A DNA stretch of 64,000 nucleotides, from contig NZ_PJRT01000029.1 of NCBI RefSeq assembly GCF_002858935.1, positions 62,001 to 126,000 of the forward strand. The letters run 5' to 3'. The notes below the pieces were generated by a model. It did no database searches. It had not been told where the DNA came from and worked only from the letters and a program-made list of their open reading frames with translations. The translations under genes were made by a program, and so were the position numbers. The DNA comes from Pantoea endophytica. Lineage in GTDB: Bacteria; Pseudomonadota; Gammaproteobacteria; Enterobacterales; Enterobacteriaceae. This document shows, one piece after another, positions 1 to 9,089 of this stretch; the stretch's first letter is position 1; the number at the start of each line of letters is the position of its first letter.

Positions 1-108
1 AGCGGTTGCTACGGGTAACCATCTGTAAGTGTTTGTATCGATCGCGCCATATCGCCTGCAAAGTTGTGGATGTTTGCCAGGCTTAGAATTCATTCAAAAG
101 GAGGAAAT

Positions 109-348
109 ATGAAAGACCGAACATATGAATCCGCGTCAAATGAGGATGAGGTTTGCTGCATTATCGGTCAGGCGGTGATCGAGTTAAGCGATGAGCATCA
201 ACCAGTGAATAAATCCACGTTGTCGCTGAAATTACTGGCAATGGCCGACCGCGACAAAGATGATGAACGCGTCCTGCTTTACTGGATTGCCAGAAAAGCC
301 ATAACTAAACCTCACCAGCTCAATATCGGCGTTCAGGGCTGGCGCTAG
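109..348 (+). CDS. small YmgB/AriR-like biofilm/acid-resistance regulator family protein
   Basis: The product is a 79-residue soluble protein. The block IIGQAV followed by a helix and VNK resembles VLGQAV...VNNK in E. coli AriR (YmgB), a small dimeric all-helical connector protein linked to biofilm and acid resistance. I chose the ATG at 109 because AAAGGAGG lies 7-8 bases upstream; the longer frame from base 64 has no ribosome site. A TAGAAT at 84-89 could be a -10 box, without a convincing -35. The gene stands alone and ends at a strong hairpin shared with the convergent exporter gene. The family call rests on a short motif and overall size only; it could be an unrelated small helical protein. 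Confidence 0.6.
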   Translation: MKDRTYESASNEDEVCCIIGQAVIELSDEHQPVNKSTLSLKLLAMADRDKDDERVLLYWIARKAITKPHQLNIGVQGWR

Positions 349-357
349 AGGAACAAA

Positions 358-380
358 AGAGCGGGCGCAATGCCCGCTCT
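358..380. terminator. bidirectional terminator between the AriR-like gene and the EamA exporter gene
   Basis: A perfect 9-bp stem (AGAGCGGGC / GCCCGCTCT) closes a 5-base loop. On the plus strand it is followed by CGTTATTT, and on the minus strand by TTTTGTTC, so it can stop both convergent genes. Confidence 0.8.
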
Positions 381-386
381 CGTTAT

Positions 387-1286
387 TTATGCGGTCCGTA
401 ATCGGCCCATCGTCGGCCAGCGTACAAACATCACCATGTTCCCCGCCAGAATCATCACCAATCCGACAATCGCATTACTGTGCCAGTGATAACCTTCGTA
501 AAGCGTGGAGAGCGTTAGCGCCACCAGCGGGAACAGCAAAGTACTGTAAGCGGCCTGACTGGCACCAATACGGCCCACCAGCGTGAAGTAGGCCCCAAAT
601 CCCACGACCGAACCAAATATCGCCAGGTAGCTCATCGCGCCTAACCACTGCATATTCAGCGCTGGCGCCAGCGAATCGCCGTTAATTAATGCCAGTGCGG
701 CCATCACCAAAGCGCCATACAGCATCGCGTAGCTATTGGTGGTCAACACATCACGCTGACGGCGTTGATGGCGCAGCGAAATCATATTGCCGAAAGAGAA
801 GCCCAGCGTGCCAAGCGCGCTGAGGCCCACGCCCCACAGCAACTGTGGAGCCGGATGCGCCGCCTGAATATCATTCCAGAACAGTGCGACAATACCGCCC
901 AGGCCAAGCACCGCCGCTGGCACCAGGCGAAACGATGGGCGCTGACGGAAGAAGATCCAGCCGTTAAGCGCGTTATACAGCACGGCCATCGAGAATATCA
1001 CCGACTCGAGTCCGCTGCTGATCCACGCGGCAGCATGATAGAAGCAGACAAAGTTGAAGCCAAACACGCAGCAGCCCTGCAGCAGACAAAACAGATGATC
1101 GCGCTTATCCAGCATTCGCAGGCGACGCAGCAGTTTTAGGATCACCAGCATCACCAGCGACGCCAGTAAGAAACGCCAAAATACCGCCACCAAAACGGGC
1201 GTATCGGCCGCTTCCTGCTGCAGGAAAATGGCAATCCATGTGGTTCCCCAAATCATCACCACGGCAAGGTATAACATCACATTCAT
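387..1286 (-). CDS. EamA-family (drug/metabolite transporter superfamily) inner-membrane exporter
   Basis: The 299-residue protein has about ten hydrophobic segments in two homologous halves, the EamA/DMT architecture. The N-terminus MLYLAVVMIWGTTWIAI carries the typical WGTTW signature of the first helix. Such proteins export amino acids or other small metabolites; the substrate is not readable. I chose the ATG at 1286 because GGAGAG lies just upstream on the minus strand; the frame is open to 1334 but without a ribosome site there. It is divergent from an AraC-type regulator at 1467, its likely controller. The gene is not part of the E. coli argW-yfdC neighbourhood. Confidence 0.8.
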   Translation of the reverse strand: MNVMLYLAVVMIWGTTWIAIFLQQEAADTPVLVAVFWRFLLASLVMLVILKLLRRLRMLDKRDHLFCLLQGCCVFGFNFVCFYHAAAWISSGLESVIFSMAVLYNALNGWIFFRQRPSFRLVPAAVLGLGGIVALFWNDIQAAHPAPQLLWGVGLSALGTLGFSFGNMISLRHQRRQRDVLTTNSYAMLYGALVMAALALINGDSLAPALNMQWLGAMSYLAIFGSVVGFGAYFTLVGRIGASQAAYSTLLFPLVALTLSTLYEGYHWHSNAIVGLVMILAGNMVMFVRWPTMGRLRTA

Positions 1287-1466
1287 AGCGCACTCTCCGA
1301 CATAATCTGGCCCGCAGTGTGGCGTGAAAAGCAACCTGCGGCTTGCACGTTTTTGCGCGGCAATTGCAAAATCTTGCGCTTTTTACTTCTGTGTCCGGCT
1401 GTGACCTGTTTTCTGTCTGCGGAGATCCGTACACTGGGCGCTCATGAACTTCGAGTGATATGAACC

Positions 1467-2336
1467 ATGGCCGATTACCAGACCTTCAACATGCTGCAGC
1501 GCCACAAAGCGCAGCTGCGCGACAGTGTGCAGTTGTCGAGCGGCATTAAGCTGGCGGCCTGGTTTAACAGCGGCGATCGCGTCACTAATCTTAGCGATCA
1601 TCATACGCTGAGCCTGTATACCGCCGACGGCTATGAAACCTGGCATAAAACTCAAAACGGCTGGCGCAACGGCGGCGGCCCGGATCGCTTTTGCCTGATG
1701 CCCAGCGGGGTAGAATCGGTGTGGGATATTCGCGCCGATTTGTCGTTTGTGCATCTCTATTGCACCGACGAACATCTGCGGCATTTGGGCGAGCAGATTT
1801 GGGATCGCAGTCCGTCGCAGCTTAATCTGCATGAAAAGATCTTCGCGGCGGACGATCGCATCACTCAACTATATCGCCACTTCTTGCTGAGCACCGACTG
1901 GCAACAGCCGGCGAACCAATTGATGCTCAGCAGCGCATCAACGTTGCTGATGACGCATCTGCTGCAACGCTACAGCGATGTGCAATGGCAAGCGCCGCAG
2001 GTGCGTGGCGGACTGGCGCCCGCCGTGTTGCGGCGAGTCATGGCGTATATTGATGCGCAGCTCGATCAGCCATTAACGCTGGCGCAACTGGCAGCTGAAG
2101 CGGCGCTGAGCGAATACCATTTTGCCCGCATGTTCCGCAGCAGCGTTGGCGAGGCCCCGCATCAATATGTGATGCGTCGCCGTATGGATGCTGCGCTGCA
2201 GCTGCTGAAATTCAGCCGTTTAACGCTAACAGAAATCGCATTGCGCTGCGGTTTTCACTCCTCGAGTCACTTCAGTAACCGCTTCCGTCAGCTGCATGGC
2301 GTGACGCCATCGGCATGGCGCCAAGATCACGTCTGA
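1467..2336 (+). CDS. AraC-family transcriptional regulator
   Basis: The 289-residue protein has a ligand-sensing N-terminal half and a C-terminal double helix-turn-helix at about residues 185-285. The first helix-turn-helix is seen in LTLAQLAAEAALSEYHFARM and the second in LTEIALRCGFHSSSHFSNRF, followed by the family signature GVTPSAWR. It is divergent from the EamA exporter with a 180-bp gap, so it most likely controls that gene in response to an exported compound. The ribosome site at 1467 is weak (GAGTGA). The ligand is unknown. Confidence 0.85.
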   Translation: MADYQTFNMLQRHKAQLRDSVQLSSGIKLAAWFNSGDRVTNLSDHHTLSLYTADGYETWHKTQNGWRNGGGPDRFCLMPSGVESVWDIRADLSFVHLYCTDEHLRHLGEQIWDRSPSQLNLHEKIFAADDRITQLYRHFLLSTDWQQPANQLMLSSASTLLMTHLLQRYSDVQWQAPQVRGGLAPAVLRRVMAYIDAQLDQPLTLAQLAAEAALSEYHFARMFRSSVGEAPHQYVMRRRMDAALQLLKFSRLTLTEIALRCGFHSSSHFSNRFRQLHGVTPSAWRQDHV

Positions 2337-2523
2337 TTACGATCTCACTTTTAAAACGTTGTAATCGGCTGCAAGAACCCCTTTTTTTTTCTGAACACAT
2401 CTCTCAATTAGGCATTCTCAAACTCAGTGAGGCATTTTTTCCATGGATTTTGGAGTAGGATGCTTTGCAGGAAAATTAAGCTATCACATTGATTACAATG
2501 ACAAGTTACAAGAGGCTGTAATT

Positions 2524-2775
2524 GTGGAAAAGCGCGTGTCAAAGCTGGAAGCGGATATTGACGATATCAAAACCGATATGGCAGTAATGAAAACGGATAT
2601 CGCGGTGATCAAATCGAATTACGTCACCAAAAGCGATCTTTATCAGGAGATCGGCAAAGTGCATCAGGATATTGGGAGAATTCATCAGGAGTTAAGTAAG
2701 CAGACAAAATGGATAATCGCTGGGATGCTGAGTACTGCGGGCATGACGTTGGCACTGGCTCGCTGGTTGTTTTGA
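2524..2775 (+). CDS. coiled-coil protein with C-terminal membrane anchor, paralog 1 (unknown function)
   Basis: From a GTG at 2524 (AGAGG 8 bases upstream) the product is 83 residues and starts MEKRVSKLEADID, aligned with the start of its downstream paralog. An upstream in-frame ATG at 2443 with GTGAGG before it would give 110 residues. The middle has consecutive heptads of the form (I/M)KTD(M/I)AV, a coiled coil, followed by helix repeats VHQDIG / IHQELS. The C-terminus IIAGMLSTAGMTLALARWLF is one membrane segment. The plan (short coiled coil plus tail anchor) recalls the XhlA type of small phage-associated proteins, but no function can be assigned. It sits beside the 3' end of argW. Confidence 0.65.
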   Translation: MEKRVSKLEADIDDIKTDMAVMKTDIAVIKSNYVTKSDLYQEIGKVHQDIGRIHQELSKQTKWIIAGMLSTAGMTLALARWLF

Positions 2776-2800
2776 GTGAATAACTAATCAAGGAGTGAAC

Positions 2801-3010
2801 ATGGAAAAGCGCGTTTCAAAGCTTGAAGCGGATATCGACGAAATCAAAACCGATATGGCGCTGATGAAAACGGATATCGCGGTGATTAAATCGAACTACG
2901 CCACTAAAAGCGATCTTCATCAGGCGATAAATCAACAAACGAAATGGATTGTGGCGGGAATAATGAGCACCGCTGGACTGACACTTGCTCTGGCAAGATG
3001 GCTGTTTTAA
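2801..3010 (+). CDS. coiled-coil protein with C-terminal membrane anchor, paralog 2 (unknown function)
   Basis: This 69-residue protein has AAGGAG upstream of the ATG at 2801. It repeats its neighbour almost residue for residue: MEKRVSKLEADIDEIKTDMA, the heptads MKTDIAV and IKSNY, then a tail anchor ending ALARWLF. About 14 residues of the second helical region (the IGKVHQDIGRIHQE part of paralog 1) are missing. Tandem copies ending 20 bp from the tRNA-Arg 3' end suggest local duplication in a hotspot. Function unknown. Confidence 0.65.
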   Translation: MEKRVSKLEADIDEIKTDMALMKTDIAVIKSNYATKSDLHQAINQQTKWIVAGIMSTAGLTLALARWLF

Positions 3011-3030
3011 GCGGGAGAACGATGAAAATC

Positions 3031-3105
3031 TGGTGTCCCCTGCAGGAATCGAACCTGCAACTAGCCCTTAGGAGGGGCTCGTTATATCCATTTAACTAAG
3101 GAGAC
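3031..3105 (-). tRNA. argW: tRNA-Arg, anticodon CCT
   Basis: On the minus strand the 75-nt sequence begins GTCTCCTTAG and ends with an encoded CCA. The anticodon loop is CTCCTAA (anticodon CCT) and the T arm is GCAGGTTCGATTCCTGC. It is nearly identical to E. coli argW, the tRNA reading AGG codons, and lies in the same place, downstream of yfdC. The argW 3' end is a known phage and island attachment site; here the adjacent DNA holds only the two small paralogs. I saw no duplicated copy of the tRNA 3' end in the window. Confidence 0.97.
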
Positions 3106-3116
3106 GCCGGGCGCGC

Positions 3117-3145
3117 AGTATAGCGCACCGCGAACCTGATTTTAA
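3117..3145 (-). promoter_or_regulatory. argW promoter with GC-rich discriminator
   Basis: On the minus strand TTAAAA (3140-3145) and TATACT (3117-3122) are spaced by 17 bp and followed by GCGCGCCCGG before the tRNA 5' end. A GC-rich discriminator is typical of stable-RNA promoters under stringent control. Confidence 0.65.
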
Positions 3146-3192
3146 CTATGCAGCGGTTGTTTGCTCAATCTATCAGCAATTTAAGACCAGGC

Positions 3193-4107
3193 TTACACCT
3201 GTTTTTGCTTCTCTTTCCGCTTCTGTTCCGCACGCGCTTTGGCTTTCGCCGCTTCACTCATATCGTTACGAATCTGCGCATGGCTGATCAACGCAAATAT
3301 CAGCGTACCGCCCGTGATGTTGCCAAGCAGCGTAGGCAGGGCAAATGGCCAGAAGAATTCGTACCACGGCAGCGTGCCCGCAAACACCAGATACAGCACC
3401 TCGACTGAACCGACCACGATATGCGCTAAATCACCTAACGCCACCAGCCAGGTCATCATCACAATCACTACAATCTTTGCGCCACCCGCATACGGGAACA
3501 TCCACACCATGGTGGCGATAATCCAGCCTGATATCACCGCATTAGCGAACATTTCGCTTGGGGAGTTCACCATCACTTTTTCACTGATGGCGGTAAAGGC
3601 CTGACGCGTCGCATCGTCGAATATTGGCATATGATTAAAGGCCAGCGCCCCTAATGCGGTGCCAATCAGATTGCCGAGCAGCACCACGCACCAGAGACGT
3701 AACAGCAGCGCAAAGTTGCTGCCGGTCGGTTTGTGCATCACCGGCAAAACGGCGGTAACGGTATTCTCGGTAAACAGTTGCTGGCGCGCCATAATCACAA
3801 TCACAAAGCCAAAGGTATAACCCAAATTTTCCAGTAAAAATGCGCCCGGCACGCCTTTAAGATGGACCTGAAAAATGCCTTTCGCCATCAGCGAAGCGCT
3901 CATCGACAAGCCCGCCGCAACCGCGGACCAGAGCAGCGCCATGCCGTCACGCTCGAGCTCTTTTTCCCCATCCTGGCGTATCTCTTCATGAATCGCCGCA
4001 GCCTGCGAGGGCAGGGCATCTTCATCGACTTCTATCTCCTTGCCTTGCTCCTTCTCATCACTCTCTACATCGTTGTCACTGTTTGAAATCGATGGTGATT
4101 GTTTCAT
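3193..4107 (-). CDS. yfdC: formate/nitrite transporter family protein YfdC
   Basis: This is a 304-residue inner-membrane protein of the FNT (FocA/NirC) family. It has a long, highly charged cytoplasmic N-terminus (about residues 1-60, rich in D, E and K), six membrane segments, and a basic C-terminus ending RAEQKRKEKQKQV. The start at 4107 follows TGAGGA; the frame extends to 4131 without a ribosome site. The neighbouring argW downstream on the same strand reproduces the E. coli order. The transported ion is not established for YfdC; the family forms pentameric channels for small monovalent anions. Confidence 0.92.
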   Translation of the reverse strand: MKQSPSISNSDNDVESDEKEQGKEIEVDEDALPSQAAAIHEEIRQDGEKELERDGMALLWSAVAAGLSMSASLMAKGIFQVHLKGVPGAFLLENLGYTFGFVIVIMARQQLFTENTVTAVLPVMHKPTGSNFALLLRLWCVVLLGNLIGTALGALAFNHMPIFDDATRQAFTAISEKVMVNSPSEMFANAVISGWIIATMVWMFPYAGGAKIVVIVMMTWLVALGDLAHIVVGSVEVLYLVFAGTLPWYEFFWPFALPTLLGNITGGTLIFALISHAQIRNDMSEAAKAKARAEQKRKEKQKQV

Positions 4108-4287
4108 GTTTTCCTCAGGTGATAATGCCATTGCGTCATAAGCGTAGCTGGTTTTTGCAAGGTCGATTTGTTACGAAGATTCAAATTAAGAGTAACGAAA
4201 TTTTAACTGAGTTGGATTTTTGAGCAATTTGTTGATCTGGGGCGCACGAATACCCCATTTGGGGTAAGTGGGAGCCAGCTCACAGAC

Positions 4288-4316
4288 TTCGGCCCACAGA
4301 TTCAATGTGGTATTAT
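4288..4316 (+). promoter_or_regulatory. candidate promoter of the ccm operon
   Basis: TATTAT at 4311-4316 is preceded by TGTGG, an extended -10, and by a weak -35 (TTCGGC, 4288-4293) at 17 bp. It lies 35 bp upstream of ccmA in the 243-bp gap to the divergent yfdC. No FNR or NarP site was recognised with confidence. Confidence 0.4.
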
Positions 4317-4350
4317 CCCCGCCTCATTCATTGCCGCGATTCTCCCTTCT

Positions 4351-4965
4351 ATGCTCGAAGTCATTAATCTCTCATGCGTTCGTGATGAGCGAACCTTGTT
4401 TCATGGGTTGAGCTTCCGCGTGCAACCGGGTGACATTGTGCAAATTGAAGGGCCAAACGGAGCCGGGAAAACTTCGCTGTTGCGCCTGCTGGCCGGATTA
4501 AGCCGGGCGGAAGAGGGCGACGTCATGTGGCAGTCACAGCCCCTTCGTCAACAGCGCGAAGTATGGCAACAAAATCTGCTCTATCTTGGCCATCATCCCG
4601 GCGTGAAATCGGTACTCTCACCGCTAGAGAACCTGCATTTCTGGCACGGTAGCAGCAATGAAGACGCGATTTTTGCTGCGCTTGAGCAGGTCGATCTGCT
4701 GGGTTTTGAAGAGGTGCCGGTGGCACAACTCTCCGCCGGACAGCAGCGGCGCGTGGCATTAGCACGCTTATGGCTTAGCCCAGCGTCGATATGGATCCTC
4801 GATGAACCCTTAACCGCCATCGATAAAGGCGGTGTTGAAAAATTAATGGCGCGATTCGTCAGCCATGCCGATAACGGCGGAGCGGTGATTCTGACCACGC
4901 ATCAGGATCTGCCCGATCACAGCGCGCGCGTGCGTAAAATTCGTCTTACTTCGGAGTGGGCTTGA
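4351..4965 (+). CDS. ccmA: cytochrome c biogenesis heme exporter, ATP-binding subunit CcmA
   Basis: The 204-residue ABC ATPase drives the CcmABCD complex, which releases heme-loaded CcmE in the inner membrane. Walker A is GPNGAGKTS (about residues 36-44), the ABC signature is LSAGQQRR (about 130), and Walker B is SIWILDEP. E. coli CcmA is 207 residues. It is the first gene of an uninterrupted operon in which most junctions overlap; its TGA overlaps the ccmB ATG (TGATG at 4963-4967). Confidence 0.95.
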   Translation: MLEVINLSCVRDERTLFHGLSFRVQPGDIVQIEGPNGAGKTSLLRLLAGLSRAEEGDVMWQSQPLRQQREVWQQNLLYLGHHPGVKSVLSPLENLHFWHGSSNEDAIFAALEQVDLLGFEEVPVAQLSAGQQRRVALARLWLSPASIWILDEPLTAIDKGGVEKLMARFVSHADNGGAVILTTHQDLPDHSARVRKIRLTSEWA

Positions 4966-5624
4966 TGTTAGGCCGGGTCATTCAGCGTGAATTAAAAATC
5001 GCTTTTCGTAGCGGCGGGGAAGTGATCAATCCGCTGTGGTTTTTCCTGATTGTTATCACGCTGTTTCCGTTAGGTATCGGACCGGAGCCACAGCAGCTGG
5101 CGCGGATTGCGCCGGGCGTGGCGTGGGTTGCCGCGTTACTCGCCTCATTGCTGGCGCTGGAACGGCTGTTTCGTGACGATTTTCTTGATGGTTCGCTTGA
5201 GCAACTACTTCTGTTGCCGACGCCGCTACCGATCACGGTGCTGGGCAAAGTGATTGCGCACTGGCTGATTACCGGGCTACCGCTGATTTTATTGTCGCCG
5301 CTGGCGGCATTGTTGCTGTCGCTGGATTTTGCCGGCTGGCGCGCGATGGCATTGACGTTATTACTTGGCACGCCAACGCTGAGTTTTCTCGGCGCGATTG
5401 GGACCGGATTAACCGTTGGGTTGCGGCGCGGCGGCGTATTACTGAGTTTGCTGGTATTGCCGTTGTCGATACCGGTTTTGATATTTGCCAGCGCGGCGAT
5501 TGATGCCGCCGGAATGGGATTGCCGATCGGGGGTTATCTGGCGATTCTTGGCGCGATGCTGGCGGTAAGCGCAACGCTGTCGCCGTTCGCGACGGCAGCG
5601 GCCTTGCGTATCAGTCTGCATTAA
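4965..5624 (+). CDS. ccmB: heme exporter membrane subunit CcmB
   Basis: The 219-residue integral membrane protein with about six helices is the permease-like partner of CcmA. It begins [15 protein letters not shown], as in the family, and contains the charged segment ERLFRDDFLDGSLEQLLLLP between the first helices. I chose the ATG at 4965 because it overlaps the ccmA stop codon, the usual translational coupling in this operon. Length agrees with E. coli (220). Confidence 0.95.
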   Translation: MLGRVIQRELKIAFRSGGEVINPLWFFLIVITLFPLGIGPEPQQLARIAPGVAWVAALLASLLALERLFRDDFLDGSLEQLLLLPTPLPITVLGKVIAHWLITGLPLILLSPLAALLLSLDFAGWRAMALTLLLGTPTLSFLGAIGTGLTVGLRRGGVLLSLLVLPLSIPVLIFASAAIDAAGMGLPIGGYLAILGAMLAVSATLSPFATAAALRISLH

Positions 5625-5681
5625 TTCGTGCCGCCCCAGAGCGGTCGAAACCTGAATTCTCTTTATTGTGAGCTATGCAAA

Positions 5682-6422
5682 ATGTGGAAATGGTTACACC
5701 AGTGGGCAAAGCCTGAGCGGCTTTACCAGCTATGCGGTCGCTTGATTCCGTGGTTCGCGGTGCTGGGTGTTGGCACGCTGTTACTCGGTTGGGTCTGGGG
5801 ATTCGGCTTTGCACCGGCGGATTATCAGCAGGGCAACAGCTTCCGGATTATGTACATTCACGTGCCTGCAGCGATGTGGTCGATGGGCGTGTATGCATCA
5901 ATGGCTATTGCGGCATTTATCGGCCTGGTGTGGCAGATGAAGATGGCCGATCTGGTCTCAGCGGCGATGGCGCCGATTGGCGCGGTGTTCACCTTTATCG
6001 CGCTGATTACCGGTTCCGCTTGGGGTAAACCGATGTGGGGAACCTGGTGGATCTGGGATGCACGCCTGACATCTGAGCTGGTGCTGCTGTTCCTCTATAT
6101 GGGCGTTATCGCGCTGTATCACTCCTTTGAAGACCGCCGCACCGCCGGGCGCGCCGCCGGCATTTTGATTCTGGTTGGCGTGGTTAATCTGCCGATCATT
6201 CACTTCTCGGTGCAATGGTGGAACACGCTGCATCAGGGCTCATCAGGCATTCTGCAGCAGGCTATCGATCCAAGCATGCGCACACCGCTGCGCTGGTCCA
6301 TTCTCGGTTACCTGCTGGTGTTTGGTGCGCTGACCTTAATGCGCCTGCGCAATTTGATTCTATTCACCGAGCGTCATCGTCCGTGGGCGATTGATGTGGC
6401 GCAGGGAGGAAGCAAATTATGA
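5682..6422 (+). CDS. ccmC: heme-handling membrane protein CcmC
   Basis: This 246-residue, six-helix protein delivers heme to CcmE on the periplasmic side. The tryptophan-rich WWD motif is WGTWWIWDARLTSE (about residues 119-132), and the two axial heme ligands His60 and His184 are at the positions known in E. coli. The ATG at 5682 gives the start MWKWLHQ of the family; the open frame from 5628 adds an unrelated leader. The stop overlaps the ccmD start (ATGA). Confidence 0.95.
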   Translation: MWKWLHQWAKPERLYQLCGRLIPWFAVLGVGTLLLGWVWGFGFAPADYQQGNSFRIMYIHVPAAMWSMGVYASMAIAAFIGLVWQMKMADLVSAAMAPIGAVFTFIALITGSAWGKPMWGTWWIWDARLTSELVLLFLYMGVIALYHSFEDRRTAGRAAGILILVGVVNLPIIHFSVQWWNTLHQGSSGILQQAIDPSMRTPLRWSILGYLLVFGALTLMRLRNLILFTERHRPWAIDVAQGGSKL

Positions 6423-6652
6423 CGCCAGCCTTTGCATCGTGGAGCGATTTCTTCGCCATGGGCGGCTATGCCTTTTACGTCTGGCTCGCCGTTATCCTCA
6501 CGTTGATCCCGTTATTCGGTCTGGTGCTGCACACCGTGCTGTTCCGCCGCCGTTTGCTGGCGGAAATTCGCCAGCGTCAGTCCAGGGAGCGGCGCATTCG
6601 CGCGGCTAAATCGAAAAAAGCTGCCAGTGGAGCAGCGGGAGAATCCGTGTGA
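6419..6652 (+). CDS. ccmD: small membrane protein CcmD
   Basis: The 77-residue protein has one membrane helix (about residues 17-40: [20 protein letters not shown]) and a basic cytoplasmic tail. CcmD is needed to release holo-CcmE from CcmABC. It overlaps both neighbours (ATGA with ccmC; GTGA with ccmE), so its identity is supported by position as well as shape. Confidence 0.9.
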   Translation: MTPAFASWSDFFAMGGYAFYVWLAVILTLIPLFGLVLHTVLFRRRLLAEIRQRQSRERRIRAAKSKKAASGAAGESV

Positions 6653-7134
6653 ATATCCGTCGTCGTAATCGCCTCTATGTGGCGATCGCGGTGTTGATCG
6701 GGCTTGGCCTGGCGACCGCGCTGGTGATGTACGCGCTGCGTTCCAACATCGACCTGTTTTATACCCCGAGTGAAATTATCAACGGCAAAGGTGAAGATCA
6801 TCAGAAGCCTGAGCCGGGCCAGCGCTTGCGCATTGGCGGCATGGTGATGCCGGGCAGCGTAAAGCGCGATCCGAAAACGCTCGCCGTCTCTTTCAAACTG
6901 TATGACGCCAACGGCGTGGTCAGTGTGACCTATGAAGGCATTCTGCCGGACCTGTTCCGTGAAGGGCAGGGCGTGGTAGCGCAAGGCGTGCTGGAAGAGG
7001 GCAATCTGGTGAACGCTAAAGAAGTGCTGGCGAAACACGATGAAAAATATACGCCTCCCGAAATTGAAGATGCCATGAAGAAGAATCACACAGGACCTGC
7101 GGCAGCTTATCAGCAGTCGGGTGCGCAATCATGA
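6649..7134 (+). CDS. ccmE: periplasmic heme chaperone CcmE
   Basis: CcmE (161 residues) binds heme covalently and passes it to the CcmF ligase. It has an N-terminal anchor (about residues 9-29), an OB-fold core, and His130 in LAKHDEKY, the heme-binding histidine with the conserved Tyr134 four residues later. Translation starts at a GTG overlapping the ccmD stop. The C-terminal tail is short and hydrophilic, as usual. Confidence 0.95.
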   Translation: MNIRRRNRLYVAIAVLIGLGLATALVMYALRSNIDLFYTPSEIINGKGEDHQKPEPGQRLRIGGMVMPGSVKRDPKTLAVSFKLYDANGVVSVTYEGILPDLFREGQGVVAQGVLEEGNLVNAKEVLAKHDEKYTPPEIEDAMKKNHTGPAAAYQQSGAQS

Positions 7135-9089
7135 TGCCGGAAATTGGTAGCTTTCTGCTGTGTCTGGCGCTGGCTTTAGCGCTCCTGTTGAGCGTCTATC
7201 CGTTGTGGGGCGCTGCGCGGCAGGATGCGCGTTTGATGGCCATGGCGCGCCCGTTGACCTGGGGCATGTTTATCTGTGTCGCCGCCTCTTTTGTGGTGTT
7301 GGTGCACGCCTTTGTGGTGAATGACTTTACCGTTGGCTATGTCGCCACCAACTCCAACACCTTGCTGCCGGTCTATTATCGCATCGCGGCAACCTGGGGT
7401 GCGCACGAAGGTTCACTGCTGTTGTGGGTGCTGCTGCTCAGCACCTGGACGCTGGCGGTGGCGATCTTCAGTCGCGGGATGCCGCAGGATGCGCTAGCAC
7501 GCGTGCTGGCGGTGATGGGCATGATTAATCTCGGCTTCCTGCTGTTTATCATTCTCACCTCGAATCCATTTACCCGCACCTTGCCAAACTTCCCGATTGA
7601 CGGGCGCGATCTCAACCCAATGCTGCAGGATATCGGGCTGATCTTCCATCCGCCGCTGCTGTACATGGGTTATGTCGGCTTCTCGGTGGCCTTTGCGTTT
7701 GCCATTGCCTCGCTGATGGCCGGACGTCTGGATACCGCATGGGCGCGCTGGTCACGTCCGTGGACCACCGCCGCGTGGGTCTTCCTGACTATCGGTATCG
7801 TCCTCGGTTCGGCGTGGGCTTATTACGAACTCGGCTGGGGCGGCTGGTGGTTCTGGGACCCGGTCGAAAACGCCTCCTTTATGCCGTGGCTGGCCGGAAC
7901 AGCGCTGATGCACTCGCTGGCGGTGACGGAAAAGCGCGGCAGCTTCAAGTCGTGGACGGTGTTACTGGCGATCACCGCGTTCTCGCTAAGCCTGCTTGGC
8001 ACTTTCCTCGTGCGCTCCGGCGTGCTGGTTTCCGTGCACTCGTTCGCCTCCGATCCGGCGCGCGGCATGTTTATTCTCGCCTTCCTGGTGATTGTGATTG
8101 GCAGCTCGCTGCTGCTGTACGCGCTGAAAGGTGGTCAGGTGCGCAGCCGCGTACAGAGCGAAGCCTGGTCACGCGAATCCTTCCTGCTGGGTAATAACGT
8201 GCTGCTGATCGCCGCGATGCTGGTGGTGTTACTCGGTACGCTGCTGCCGCTGGTGCATAAACAGCTCGGTCTCGGCAGCATCTCGGTGGGCGAGCCGTTC
8301 TTCAACACCATGTTTACCTGGCTGATGGCACCGTTCGCGCTGATGCTCGGTATCGGTCCGCTGGTGCGCTGGCGTCGTGACCAACCACAGAAACTGTGGA
8401 AACGCCTTGGCGTGGGCCTGTTAGTGACGCTGATTCTGTCGATCGCCCTGCCGTGGCTGCTGCAGGATCGCATTGAGGCGATGACGGTTATCGGCCTGCT
8501 GATGTCGATCTGGGTGATCATGCTGACGTTGATGGAACTGCACGAGCGCGCCACCCATCGCCACTCTTTCTTCAAAGGTTTACGACATCTGTCGCGCAGC
8601 CATTGGGGCATGGTGCTGGGGCATTTAGGCGTGGCGGTGACCGTGGTCGGTATCGCCTTTAGCACCCAGTACAGCGTTGAGCGTGATGTGCGCATGAAGG
8701 CGGGCGATACCGTTGATATCCACAATTATCACTTTACCTTCCACGGCGTGCGCAACCTGCAAGGGCCGAACTACAGCGGCGGCGTGGCGGTGATTGAAGT
8801 GACGCGCAACGGCAAGCTGGAGGCGGTGATGCAGGCGGAAAAACGCTTCTATGCAGCCGCGCGCACCATGATGACCGAAGCGGCGATCAGCGGCGGTTTC
8901 ACCCGCGATCTGTATGCGGCGCTGGGCGAAGAGCTGGATGACGGTTCGTGGGCGGTGCGGATTTACTACAAACCGTTTGTGCGCTGGATCTGGTTCGGCG
9001 GCGTGTTTATGGCGGTGGGCGGCTTGTTCTGCCTGTTCGATCCGCGCTATCGCTCACGCAAAAAAGAGCAGCGCGAGGAGCTGGCATGA
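7131..9089 (+). CDS. ccmF: cytochrome c heme lyase core subunit CcmF
   Basis: This 652-residue polytopic membrane protein attaches heme to CXXCH motifs of apocytochromes. The WWD domain is [14 protein letters not shown] (about residues 236-249), with conserved histidine segments AHEGSLLLW (about 91) and [10 protein letters not shown] (about 171). A large periplasmic C-terminal domain precedes the last helix. It starts MMPEIG as in E. coli (647 residues), overlapping ccmE; its stop overlaps ccmG. Confidence 0.96.
   Translation: MMPEIGSFLLCLALALALLLSVYPLWGAARQDARLMAMARPLTWGMFICVAASFVVLVHAFVVNDFTVGYVATNSNTLLPVYYRIAATWGAHEGSLLLWVLLLSTWTLAVAIFSRGMPQDALARVLAVMGMINLGFLLFIILTSNPFTRTLPNFPIDGRDLNPMLQDIGLIFHPPLLYMGYVGFSVAFAFAIASLMAGRLDTAWARWSRPWTTAAWVFLTIGIVLGSAWAYYELGWGGWWFWDPVENASFMPWLAGTALMHSLAVTEKRGSFKSWTVLLAITAFSLSLLGTFLVRSGVLVSVHSFASDPARGMFILAFLVIVIGSSLLLYALKGGQVRSRVQSEAWSRESFLLGNNVLLIAAMLVVLLGTLLPLVHKQLGLGSISVGEPFFNTMFTWLMAPFALMLGIGPLVRWRRDQPQKLWKRLGVGLLVTLILSIALPWLLQDRIEAMTVIGLLMSIWVIMLTLMELHERATHRHSFFKGLRHLSRSHWGMVLGHLGVAVTVVGIAFSTQYSVERDVRMKAGDTVDIHNYHFTFHGVRNLQGPNYSGGVAVIEVTRNGKLEAVMQAEKRFYAAARTMMTEAAISGGFTRDLYAALGEELDDGSWAVRIYYKPFVRWIWFGGVFMAVGGLFCLFDPRYRSRKKEQREELA

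Larger units (their letters stand above)
2524..3010 (+). repeat. tandem gene duplication (two paralogous mini-genes)
   Basis: The segments starting at 2524 and 2801 are direct repeats at both DNA and protein level: GAAAAGCGCGT.TCAAAGCT starts both, and both share GAAAACGGATATCGCGGTGAT. The repeat unit is about 277 bp in the first copy; the second has lost an internal stretch of roughly 42 bp. Confidence 0.75.

Noticed and set aside
2337..3105. Integrated element or attachment-site duplication at argW
   Set aside because: No integrase, no second copy of the tRNA 3' end and no phage genes are present; only the two small paralogs hint at past insertion.
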